Origin: an uncultured Coprococcus sp.
GTDB taxonomy: Bacteria; Bacillota; Clostridia; Lachnospirales; Lachnospiraceae
Direction: 5' to 3'
NCBI GenBank assembly: GCA_900548215.1
Contig: URJI01000034.1
Span: forward strand, 1 to 26,673
Length of the DNA stretch: 26,673 nucleotides
The position numbers were made by a program, and so were the translations under genes. Positions 8,226 through 14,881 of this stretch are shown one piece after another (position 1 is the first letter of the stretch; each line of letters starts with the position of its first letter). The notes beneath the pieces were generated by a model. That model made no database searches, was not told where the DNA came from, and saw only the letters and a program-made list of their open reading frames with translations.

Positions 8226-8317
8226 TCGGAAGGTGTAAATTCTGACGGCGAACGGTCGAAAATGGGGGGTGAATGGTCATGGGATACCACTCACCCCCCC
8301 ATTTTCGACCGTTCACC
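8226..8317. promoter_or_regulatory. Divergent agr control region: palindrome with LytTR-like half-sites
   Basis: An inverted repeat with arms 8247-8277 and 8286-8317 and an 8-base centre pairs at about 29 of 31 positions, with one extra C on the right. It includes G6 and C7 tracts. Read outward toward each gene, 9-bp half-sites of the form ACCRYTCRC recur at 21-22 bp. Toward agrB (minus strand) they are ACCATTCAC (8277-8269), ACCGTTCGC (8256-8248) and the weaker ACCTTCCGA (8234-8226). Toward agrD (plus strand) they are ACCACTCAC (8286-8294) and ACCGTTCAC (8308-8316). Their shape and spacing fit LytTR-family sites. The element lies outside both predicted transcripts, so it is likely read as DNA and not as RNA structure. 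The palindrome is directly visible; AgrA binding is inferred. Confidence 0.6.
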
Positions 8318-8326
8318 TTAAAAAAA

Positions 8327-8355
8327 GACAATCTTAAATATATTTATGATAGAAT
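8327..8355 (+). promoter_or_regulatory. Probable agrD promoter
   Basis: A -10 candidate TAGAAT (8350-8355) has a poor -35 GACAAT (8327-8332) at 17 bases. TATGAT (8345-8350) is an alternative -10. The half-site ACCGTTCAC ends 10 bases upstream of the -35, again suggesting dependence on an activator. Confidence 0.4.
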
Positions 8356-8419
8356 ACAAAAAGATAGCCGGTTATTAATAGAACAGTAGATATTTTATTT
8401 TTAAGTGGGAGGAAACAGT

Positions 8420-8575
8420 ATGAAGAGTACAATAATGAAGCTTATATGTAAGTATGGTGCAAGACTGTGTGCAGTGGCATTGGCAGTTGCTCCGCTCGTA
8501 TCGGAGACATGCAAGATGAAGTATTACCAGCCGGAGGAGCCTGAAGGACTCAGAGACTTTGCGATGAAGAGATAA
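8420..8575 (+). CDS. agrD: AgrD-type cyclic thiolactone autoinducer propeptide
   Basis: A 51-residue propeptide with all parts of a clostridial AgrD. The N-terminal amphipathic/hydrophobic leader (1-28) contains MKLICKYGARLCAVALAVAP. The signal core is around ETCKMKYY (30-36). The charged tail QPEEPEGLRDF (37-47) is the family's hallmark recognised by AgrB. The thiolactone would form between C31 and a following aromatic residue, Tyr35 or Tyr36, giving a 5- or 6-residue ring of Cys-Lys-Met-Lys-Tyr(-Tyr). A ring with two lysines would be strongly basic. GGGAGGA (8407-8413) lies 6 bases before the ATG. The gene is alone on the plus strand, head-to-head with agrB, and followed by a terminator at 8732-8768. 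The family call rests on sequence pattern and on adjacency to agrB, agrA and agrC; the exact ring is inference. Confidence 0.9.
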   Translation: MKSTIMKLICKYGARLCAVALAVAPLVSETCKMKYYQPEEPEGLRDFAMKR

Positions 8576-8731
8576 GCAGGCACAGGTTTTATATGCGGCA
8601 GTAGCATCCGATTGCAGCGTACGGGTAAGATAAGATGGTACTGGTCTGATAATTTGCAAAGTGACATATGGCAGACGAGGGCTTCTGCCGTCAATATCGC
8701 GTTTTTTGAGGGGAGAATGAGATATATTGGG

Positions 8732-8768
8732 CAGCGATACCGCTGGTAAATGGGTGTCGCTGTTTTTT
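8732..8768 (+). terminator. Intrinsic terminator downstream of agrD
   Basis: A 10-bp stem (8732-8741 with 8753-8762, one G-U pair) followed by six T. It ends the agrD transcript. The 156 bases between the agrD stop and the stem hold no ORF I can support. Confidence 0.8.
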
Positions 8769-8789
8769 CTTTATACAAGGTTTTTTATA

Positions 8790-8827
8790 TGTTATACTAT
8801 GTAAATATATGATTAGACATAGTATAA
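8790..8827 (+). promoter_or_regulatory. Extended -10 promoter inside a 10-bp inverted repeat
   Basis: An extended -10 TGTTATACT (8790-8798) has only a weak -35 (TTTATA, 8770-8775). The -10 forms part of a perfect inverted repeat, TTATACTATG (8792-8801) and CATAGTATAA (8818-8827), with a 16-base centre. The right arm ends directly at the ribosome site GAGAGGA (8828-8834) of the next gene. The repeat could be a repressor operator. Confidence 0.5.
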
Positions 8828-8840
8828 GAGAGGAATCGGT

Positions 8841-9467
8841 ATGAAGAAAGAAGATAAATACACCTATGTTGGTGGAGATAGCGCGGAGCAGTTGAATCTT
8901 GATGATCGGGATATTCAGATTATTGAAGAGGCGGGGAAAGAGAAAAAGAAGAAGATCATAATAGCAGTTTCAGCTGCTGTGCTTGCTGTGATTGTAGTTG
9001 CTGTATATCTGGCTGTGACGATAGCCGGGGCAGGTGCTTCCAGAAGCAGAAAATTGGTTGAGACATATATGGCGGGACTGGCAGATGCTGATATTGATAA
9101 GGTTAAGAGCGTGATGGATCCGGATACTCTTGCTAACCAGGCTACAGACAGCCTCATCCAGATATTTCAGACATATAAGGAAAGTGATGAGTTTACTTAT
9201 ACTGTAGATTATTCCATGGGAGATGGATATAAAGCTGACAGCAGTAATCTGGAAGCTGTGAGCAATACATTATACAGCAAATCTGCAAAGAGTGCAGGTG
9301 TTGTCAAAGGGTATGTTATTCCTGTAAGCATGACTATGAATTTGTCTTACAAAGGGACTACAACTCCTAATTCGGTTAATTTGAATATCATCTGTTATGA
9401 GAAGGATGGCGAGTGGTATCTTGGCGGAACAATAGAGGGTGAGACAGATGGGGGTCAGTCCGAATAA
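8841..9467 (+). CDS. Membrane-anchored protein of unknown function
   Basis: A 208-residue protein I cannot assign to a named family. It has a charged cytoplasmic head of about 35 residues (ending EAGKEKKKK), one strong membrane segment (about 37-61) and an extracytoplasmic domain of about 145 residues. The outer domain starts with a helix (KLVETYMAGLADADIDKVKS). It ends in beta-rich sequence with a CYEKDGEWYLGG turn, a pattern seen in NTF2-like/DUF4878-type lipoprotein domains. That resemblance is weak and I do not assert it. The single Cys in the outer part argues against a disulfide. The gene is monocistronic: promoter with inverted repeat before it, strong terminator after it. A link to the neighbouring agr locus is possible but nothing in the sequence demonstrates it. 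Confidence 0.85.
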   Translation: MKKEDKYTYVGGDSAEQLNLDDRDIQIIEEAGKEKKKKIIIAVSAAVLAVIVVAVYLAVTIAGAGASRSRKLVETYMAGLADADIDKVKSVMDPDTLANQATDSLIQIFQTYKESDEFTYTVDYSMGDGYKADSSNLEAVSNTLYSKSAKSAGVVKGYVIPVSMTMNLSYKGTTTPNSVNLNIICYEKDGEWYLGGTIEGETDGGQSE

Positions 9468-9514
9468 GTTCTGAAAAACCGCAATGGCAACATAGAAATA
9501 CTAACAAATAGGTT

Positions 9515-9584
9515 AAAAGCTCCGGTGATCACGTAATGTGTGCCTGTATATTCTGGCACATGTTATGTGTTCACCGGAGCTTTT
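9515..9584. terminator. Long bidirectional terminator hairpin
   Basis: A hairpin of about 30 bp: outer arms 9515-9528 and 9571-9584 pair perfectly, and inner segments (9531-9544 with 9555-9568 or so) pair with a few G-U pairs, leaving a 10-base loop. It is flanked by A's on the left and T's on the right. It separates the convergent genes ending at 9467 (plus) and 9619 (minus). Confidence 0.85.
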
Positions 9585-9618
9585 GTTCTGATTCTGCCTT
9601 TTACAGTATTGCTTATGT

Positions 9619-11820
9619 CTATTTCTTGCGCATACCCGAGATGAGGATTATGGCAAATGAAATAAGTATTGTTGCAAGAACTGTTATGAGAATAACCAAT
9701 TGAAGATTGCGTACCTTGTTCTTTGTCTTGTCCACAGATGAGTAGTTGTCTATATGCCTGCTGCTCTTTTCTGTGGTGACTTCAGTGGTGTTCTCGGAAG
9801 TTGAATGGGCTCTTGTTGTTATCTCTGCAAGGGTTGTAGGTTCCGATGTTGTCGGTGCATATACATACCTTGTTGTGGTCTGAGTAGTCGCTTCTGTAGT
9901 TGTCTGCGTTGTGGCCTGTGTTGTGGTCTGCTGTGTTGTGACCATAGGTGCAGTTGTTGTTGAGTCTGCTTTGTCTACATAGAAGTCAGTTACGGCATCT
10001 CCTGTTGTAGATCTTATAATAAGGGAATGGTTTCCGATAGATAAGGTCTCGAGAAATGATGCTTTGATTTCTATGATGATGCTGCCTTCTTTTTTGGTGT
10101 AGTACGAAGAATCAAGTTCTTTGCCATCTACCAGAACGCATATAAAATCTTCATAATTGGCATTTGATCTGAATTTTACGGTGTCTTTGCTGGATTTCTT
10201 CCATCTGGATCCCTTGCCTCCTATGATGTCAGGAGATGACTTGCTGATCACTGTGTCGTCCTTGCTGATCTCTGTGGAGCATGCCTGGTCCTTGAAGTAT
10301 TTACCGCAGGATGGACAGTACCAATATTCTATGTTGCCATCGCTTGATGCCGTAGCTTCCACGCGGTTAAATTTCTGAAGGCCGCTGTGATTGTTTGGGT
10401 TTAATGAACCGTATTCCGCACCGCATATAATACATTCTGCCTTCTTGCTGCAAGTAGCCTTTCCGCCGTAGCAGTCTTGGATGACTGTGTATCCGCATCC
10501 CGAATTCAGGCACTTCCTTGAGTGGGTGCTGCCGTTTCCATCGGTTTTCCATTTGCTGAGGTTGTGATTGTCCTTGGCAGCTTTGACTATAGCGTCACAA
10601 TATTTGCAGTGAAGTGCGGTGGTACAGTTGCCGTCGTCGGCCTCCGGGGTATGCTTTTTATTTACCGTTACAGATATACTTGTGCTGTTGCCTGCCTTGT
10701 CAGTTGCCACGATGGTACGTGCGGTTCCTGTTGCAGCAAGTTTCAGCGAACCGTTTGCATCTGGTTTCTTGTCTGTGCCGTCTATTGTCACTTTTGATAA
10801 GTTTTCGTCGGTTACAGTCATGGTGGCAGTCTTGCAGTACACGCCGCCGTCATCTATGCCGCTGATCACAGGGGCTTCGCTGTCAATCACGATACCTGGA
10901 GTGGAAGCAAAGGTAGTCTTGTCGCCAAGAGTGAATCTTACATAGACTATGTATGAACCGTCACCGTCAAGGTCGAATGCTTCTGCGTACGCATTCATAT
11001 CTGCACTTTTGAGTGCGTCCTCGGACATGGCTTGATCTGTCACAAGATATTCTATGGATGCATCAGGGTCAGAACATGATATATTTACTGTCTGATTCTT
11101 CTTGTAATATGTGTCAAATGATACATTCCCCTGAAGACCGTTCCAGCTCTTTTTGCCGATGCAGATCTTGCCGGAAGGTCCATTTTGCGAAGCCCATGAA
11201 GCATAGAATGTAATGTTTCTCTTGTCGGCGGAGCCATCTATATCGTCGTACTGTAATCCGTTATCTTCGGCCTTTGTAAATGTACTTGTGTAGATGAGGT
11301 TCACAGGGGTTCCGGATCCGTCAGCTGATGTGCACCAGCCTTTGAAATCGTACCCTTCACGAACTGGTACATAGGCGTTAAGTGCCACTGCATAACCGTT
11401 TCCGGCCACTGCAAAATCATAGGTGCCAGCGTCCTGGTCGTTCAGTTTTCCTCCGTTTGCATTCAGGGTGAATGTGAGTCCGGAACCTGAATAATCATCC
11501 TTGGTGTATGTGGCAAGCAGTTTTATTCTGTTTGAGCCTGAAGTGAAATCGGAAGCACTTATGGAAGTCACTTCCTTTTTGCCGTTGTACCAGCCGGTAA
11601 ATGTAAATCCGTCCTGTACAGGAGTGTAACTGCTTAGATCCACTGTATCGAAACTGTCTTTCGGTGCACTTATCTCGGTGACAGATTCTCCGTCTATCTG
11701 TCCTCCTGCACTGTCAAGCTCCAGATAGTATGTATCCGGGTCATCTTCTGCAAATGCTGTTATACAGGAAATGCATAGAATGACGGATATGGACAGAATA
11801 ATGTGTAGTATTTTTTTCAT
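9619..11820 (-). CDS. Secreted multidomain surface protein with C-terminal membrane anchor
   Basis: A 733-residue exported protein, probably cell-surface; function unknown. A signal peptide (1-24, cut after AFA) is followed by two InlB-type beta-grasp repeats (Listeria-Bacteroides repeats). These are recognisable by FTFTGWYNGKKEV and YDFKGWCTSADGSG with the closing LLATY and FYASW. Ig-like modules follow (about 215-390; IDSEAPVISGIDDGG, then ATDKAGNSTSISVTV). Next is a Cys-rich stretch (about 395-530) with several CxxC knuckles (HCKYCDA, CIICGAEYG, YCPSCGKYF). Then comes another beta domain, a Thr-rich stalk (about 625-690) and a membrane helix ending in MRKK. There is no LPXTG sorting motif, so anchoring is by the helix. 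AAAGGAGGG precedes the ATG and a -10 TATAAT lies at 11878-11873. Such architecture is common in gut Firmicutes adhesins or matrix-like proteins; adhesion is inference. Confidence 0.88.
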   Translation of the reverse strand: MKKILHIILSISVILCISCITAFAEDDPDTYYLELDSAGGQIDGESVTEISAPKDSFDTVDLSSYTPVQDGFTFTGWYNGKKEVTSISASDFTSGSNRIKLLATYTKDDYSGSGLTFTLNANGGKLNDQDAGTYDFAVAGNGYAVALNAYVPVREGYDFKGWCTSADGSGTPVNLIYTSTFTKAEDNGLQYDDIDGSADKRNITFYASWASQNGPSGKICIGKKSWNGLQGNVSFDTYYKKNQTVNISCSDPDASIEYLVTDQAMSEDALKSADMNAYAEAFDLDGDGSYIVYVRFTLGDKTTFASTPGIVIDSEAPVISGIDDGGVYCKTATMTVTDENLSKVTIDGTDKKPDANGSLKLAATGTARTIVATDKAGNSTSISVTVNKKHTPEADDGNCTTALHCKYCDAIVKAAKDNHNLSKWKTDGNGSTHSRKCLNSGCGYTVIQDCYGGKATCSKKAECIICGAEYGSLNPNNHSGLQKFNRVEATASSDGNIEYWYCPSCGKYFKDQACSTEISKDDTVISKSSPDIIGGKGSRWKKSSKDTVKFRSNANYEDFICVLVDGKELDSSYYTKKEGSIIIEIKASFLETLSIGNHSLIIRSTTGDAVTDFYVDKADSTTTAPMVTTQQTTTQATTQTTTEATTQTTTRYVYAPTTSEPTTLAEITTRAHSTSENTTEVTTEKSSRHIDNYSSVDKTKNKVRNLQLVILITVLATILISFAIILISGMRKK

Positions 11821-11925
11821 GGAATCCCTCCTTTATGTTTTTAGGCAGAATATAAATAATTACATTAATTTTATTATATGCCCTCTTTAAAAACAATCGT
11901 ATGTAGTAAAAATTAATAAGATGAA

Positions 11926-11982
11926 AGAACGGCTTTCAAAGTAACATGTATGAAAACACCATGTACTTTTGAAAGCCGTTCT
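11926..11982 (-). terminator. Hairpin terminator after the aldose epimerase gene
   Basis: A nearly perfect 23-bp inverted repeat (11926-11948 and 11960-11982) with an 11-base loop, 44 bases after the epimerase stop. The T-run after the stem on the minus strand is interrupted (TTTCATCTTATT), so termination may be partial. Confidence 0.65.
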
Positions 11983-12026
11983 ATGAATAACTGACAGGGC
12001 TGTTATATTGTTATTGCTAGTATTTG

Positions 12027-13031
12027 TTATGCCAATGTAAAGATGCGCTCTTTCACGGTTTTTGACTCACCTGGTGCAAGCTCGGTGTAGCCGGTTACTG
12101 AAGGGTCACCGGAAAGATTTGGTGCATCTATGTTCCAGCTCATTGGCTCTGGACAGAAATATCCTTTGTCGCCGTGGTCATTCCACATGATCCAGAATTT
12201 CATTGTTTGATCGACTTCGTAGCATATCCTCTTGCCTGTAGCGGAGTCTGTGACGATCACTCCGTAGAATGGTTCGCCGTCCAGTGTGTTCATCTGGGCT
12301 GTGTACAGGTCATTGTCGATGTCCTTGAGAACAGGAACCATGGTGCCGTCTTTGTACTGCATATCGTAATCTGTAATAGGAAGATTCTTCTCTGTAGGGA
12401 TTGCGTGCTCGTCCAGCTCCCATTTGTCGCCTATAGGTACGCAGAGACGGACGTCCTCACCCTTGCCGTTGCTGGTGAAAGGTCCCTTAAATGCTATGTG
12501 GTTGCATACTCCATATGGCATCTGCTTATCTGAAAGATTTGTCAGTGTAAATTCATAGTTAAGTCCCTCAGGTGTGAGAATGAATGTGTAATCAGCCCTG
12601 AAGCTTACCGGGTAGGTCTGGAAAAAGGAGTCGTTCTCATCATATGTATATGAAGTCTTTCCGATTGCTCTGTCGCCATCAACAGTTATCTCTTCTATAT
12701 TATGATTTCTCAGATGAAGAAATCCGTGAAGATGGTTGCCAAGTGGATCGTTGCATGGAAAATGGTACATGGCATCTGAAGTCTTCAGGTTGCCGTGTGA
12801 CAGCCTGTTAGGGAGATACAGAGTTGGCATTCCATATATCTCGGCTGATGCTTTGAGCTGGTCAGGTGTCATGGAAGGATCGTTTCTGAGAACATCGATA
12901 TCCAGAGCTGTGTTCTCAAGCTTCATGACATTGCTTCCGTTAAATGGAGCTATGACAGCGTGGTAGTCACCGGATCTGAGGTCGATGCATGCTTCGCCTT
13001 TGTAATCAATTTTCTGTGCAGTTGTGTTCAT
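12027..13031 (-). CDS. Aldose 1-epimerase (galactose mutarotase-like)
   Basis: A 334-residue cytoplasmic protein of the aldose 1-epimerase family, which interconverts alpha and beta anomers of hexoses. Recognisable are the early catalytic motif GNHLHGFLHLRNH (98-110; H102), the second His in CNHIAFKG (H178), and the catalytic base Glu in YTELAPGES (E317). The length is usual. The protein contains no signal peptide. GAGGAGAG precedes the ATG, and a -10 TATAAT is at 13060-13055 with a poor -35. It is monocistronic and diverges from the SGNH gene. No sugar operon surrounds it here, so the natural sugar (galactose, glucose or a modified hexose) cannot be read from context. Divergent members of this fold also act on sugar phosphates, hence no gene symbol. 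Confidence 0.85.
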   Translation of the reverse strand: MNTTAQKIDYKGEACIDLRSGDYHAVIAPFNGSNVMKLENTALDIDVLRNDPSMTPDQLKASAEIYGMPTLYLPNRLSHGNLKTSDAMYHFPCNDPLGNHLHGFLHLRNHNIEEITVDGDRAIGKTSYTYDENDSFFQTYPVSFRADYTFILTPEGLNYEFTLTNLSDKQMPYGVCNHIAFKGPFTSNGKGEDVRLCVPIGDKWELDEHAIPTEKNLPITDYDMQYKDGTMVPVLKDIDNDLYTAQMNTLDGEPFYGVIVTDSATGKRICYEVDQTMKFWIMWNDHGDKGYFCPEPMSWNIDAPNLSGDPSVTGYTELAPGESKTVKERIFTLA

Positions 13032-13164
13032 ATATTCTCTCCTCTTATAATTACATTATATTTTTACCTTTTTTCATAGTAACACTTCACAAATAATGTG
13101 TCTACTTAAAATAGACGCAATATCGTCAGAGTGTATGAGATTTATTTGAAAAAACACTGTGTTC

Positions 13165-13193
13165 TTGATTATTTTTTCACTAATTGTTATACT
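13165..13193 (+). promoter_or_regulatory. Promoter of the SGNH hydrolase gene
   Basis: TTGATT (13165-13170) and TATACT (13188-13193) are 17 bases apart, and the -10 carries the TG extension (TGTTATACT from 13185). It gives a leader of about 50 bases and shows that the open frame extending up to 13159 is promoter DNA, not coding. Confidence 0.75.
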
Positions 13194-13248
13194 GTCACAT
13201 GAAATTTACAATTTGAGTATTTTAATGTTGGTTATTTCGGAGGTCACA

Positions 13249-14118
13249 GTGACTAAGGATATCAATAACAGATATAGAAAAAAGATAATCAGACAGAGAC
13301 ATCACAGGCGTATGCAGTTGTTTGAGGGGACGGTCGGAGCTATAGTTGCCGTCATTTTTGTGTGTGCGCTTGGGCAGGGCAATCTCAGAAAGAATGTAAA
13401 CGGCCAGGAGATAGACAGACCAGAAGGAGCAACCTCTGTTCAGATAAGTGAGATAGTGACGAATGAGGTGTCATCAGATACAGATGCGGTCATGAGGGCT
13501 TCGATGCAGTCCGATACAGATGCGGATGCTTCAAAACATGTGGTAGATGACAGCTATTTTTCATCATCACTGCTTGTAGGAGATTCCCGTGCGGAGACTC
13601 TGGGGCTTTACAGTGATATGCCATCCTGGAATGTATGTGCATCCAAGAATCTGAATGTGGAAAGCGTATCTACACTTAAGATGGTGAATTGTGGATCTGG
13701 ACAGAAGTGTACAGTTTTGGAGATGCTTCAGGATCACACGTTCAGCACGATATATATATCGTTTGGCATAGAGGAGCTCAATTGGTATAATGCGAGATAT
13801 ATCAATGCATACAGAACGCTGCTGGACAATATCACAAAGATTCAACCAAACGCAAAGGTGTATGTGATGTCAACGATTCCGGTGTCAGCGGAGCTTTCTG
13901 CCAGAGATGGAGTGTATAACAATCCGGGTATAGATGGACTTAATCTGCTGGTGCGTGAATTGTGCGATGCATATGGCAATGTTACATATCTGGATGTGGC
14001 TGACGCTGTGTCAGAAAACGGTGTACTTCCAGATGGTGTTAGTACAGATGGAATCCATTACAATAAAGAATTCAGTCAGAAGATAATGGATTATATCAGG
14101 GCAAATGTTGACCTTTAA
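13249..14118 (+). CDS. Membrane-anchored SGNH/GDSL-type hydrolase
   Basis: A 289-residue protein with a short basic cytoplasmic tail (IIRQRHHRR), a membrane helix (about 27-44), an acidic Ser/Asp-rich linker (50-100) and an extracytoplasmic SGNH hydrolase domain. The nucleophile block is LVGDSRAET with S113; the catalytic dyad block is DGIHYN with D267 and H270. The block usually holding the Asn appears as SFGIEELNWY, with Glu-Glu where GxND/GxN is more common, so the oxyanion-hole Asn is shifted or lost. SGNH enzymes of this layout often remove or add acetyl groups on surface glycans; the substrate is not evident. GTG 13249 follows CGGAGG at 5-6 bases and is preferred over the upstream GTG 13159, which lies before the promoter. 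A DUF4358 lipoprotein follows 23 bases on, a pairing I recall from other Clostridia. Confidence 0.87.
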   Translation: MTKDINNRYRKKIIRQRHHRRMQLFEGTVGAIVAVIFVCALGQGNLRKNVNGQEIDRPEGATSVQISEIVTNEVSSDTDAVMRASMQSDTDADASKHVVDDSYFSSSLLVGDSRAETLGLYSDMPSWNVCASKNLNVESVSTLKMVNCGSGQKCTVLEMLQDHTFSTIYISFGIEELNWYNARYINAYRTLLDNITKIQPNAKVYVMSTIPVSAELSARDGVYNNPGIDGLNLLVRELCDAYGNVTYLDVADAVSENGVLPDGVSTDGIHYNKEFSQKIMDYIRANVDL

Positions 14119-14141
14119 AAGTGGTGGGGAACTGCGCAGTT

Positions 14142-14615
14142 ATGAGAAAAATATTTGTAGTGATGCTGGCATTGCTTCTTTTGGGATGCATCGCCGGATG
14201 TGGGCAGAAGAGTGATGATCATAAAGATGAGCCTGATGTGCATACGCTGGCGGATAAGCTGATGTCCGGATTGACATTTGAGGATTCTGTATCCGAAGTG
14301 CTGCCCGATGTGGCTTTGAAATATTATGGTATAGACAGCGCAGGGATAGTTGACTGCGATGTCCATATTTCTACAGGAGCTACCTCGGAGGAGGTGGCAG
14401 TATTTGAGGCTCAGACAGTGATAGATGCACAGAGTATTCTGGATGTTATGAAGACGAGGCAGGATACGCAGATAAAGACATATTTTGAGTATAATTCAAA
14501 TGAGGTCTCCAGACTTGACGATGCGGTTGTAGAGGCTCATGGCAGATTTGTGGTGTATGTGGTGTCAAACGACAGTGCAAAGGCTGAAGAGATAATAAGA
14601 GGGTATCTGGAATGA
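14142..14615 (+). CDS. DUF4358 lipoprotein
   Basis: A 157-residue lipoprotein. The signal sequence MRKIFVVMLALLLLGC ends in the lipobox IAGC (C20). The mature part has the DUF4358 pattern: a segment of the form YYGIDSAGIVDCDVHIS, then ATSEEVAVFEA, a helix with MKTRQDTQIKTYFEYNS and the final GRFVVYVVSNDSAKAEEI. The domain's function is unknown. It follows the SGNH hydrolase by 23 bases and probably acts with it outside the membrane. ATG 14142 is chosen because it gives a normal signal peptide. A GTG at 14121 would add seven residues, and GGGGA at 14125-14129 is rather far (12 bases) from the ATG. Confidence 0.85.
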   Translation: MRKIFVVMLALLLLGCIAGCGQKSDDHKDEPDVHTLADKLMSGLTFEDSVSEVLPDVALKYYGIDSAGIVDCDVHISTGATSEEVAVFEAQTVIDAQSILDVMKTRQDTQIKTYFEYNSNEVSRLDDAVVEAHGRFVVYVVSNDSAKAEEIIRGYLE

Positions 14616-14632
14616 TAAGTTCCGGGTACCCT
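14600..14632 (+). terminator. Terminator overlapping the DUF4358 stop codon
   Basis: A 13-bp stem (14600-14612 with 14620-14632, including G-U pairs) spans the stop codon and is followed by TTTAG. The T-tract is short, so it may be inefficient. Confidence 0.5.
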
Positions 14633-14650
14633 TTAGTGTCATAATTGATC

Positions 14651-14881
14651 TTATTACATAATATAGTAATAAATCCGCTGTCAATCAGGAAAGATAAATA
14701 TCAGGGTGGAAGCTGGTTGTATTTTTCGGTTTTGCCATGTATTATGTACAATGTATACAATATACAAAATACAGATAATTGACAGCTTGTTATATCAGGG
14801 GCGGACAGAGGGATATTTTGTATGTCTGCCTCTGAAAAGAGAAAGAGTTAATAAGAACATATTGAAAGACGAGGTAAGTAT
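14651..14881 (+). promoter_or_regulatory. Leader of the flavin reductase-ispE-gntR operon
   Basis: No gene is seen. A small AT palindrome lies at 14651-14672. A possible promoter is TTGCCA (14732-14737) with TATACA (14754-14759) at 16 bases. The -10 coincides with the palindrome TGTATACA (14752-14759), whose GTATAC core resembles operators of GntR/FCD regulators, and such a regulator is the third gene of this operon. This is suggestive only. TTGACA at 14779 has no matching -10. Confidence 0.3.

Noticed and set aside
8130..8321. 63-residue plus-strand ORF between agrB and agrD
   Set aside because: It exists only because it runs through the palindrome and contains repeated sequence from it; no ribosome site and overlaps the agrB promoter.
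9750..9960. Repeat-rich tract suggesting a satellite or CRISPR-like array
   Set aside because: It is the codon-level repetition of the Thr-rich stalk within the surface protein gene; no regular spacers.
13159..13248. Upstream 30 codons of the SGNH frame as coding
   Set aside because: This stretch contains the TTGATT/TATACT promoter, and a better GTG with CGGAGG follows at 13249.
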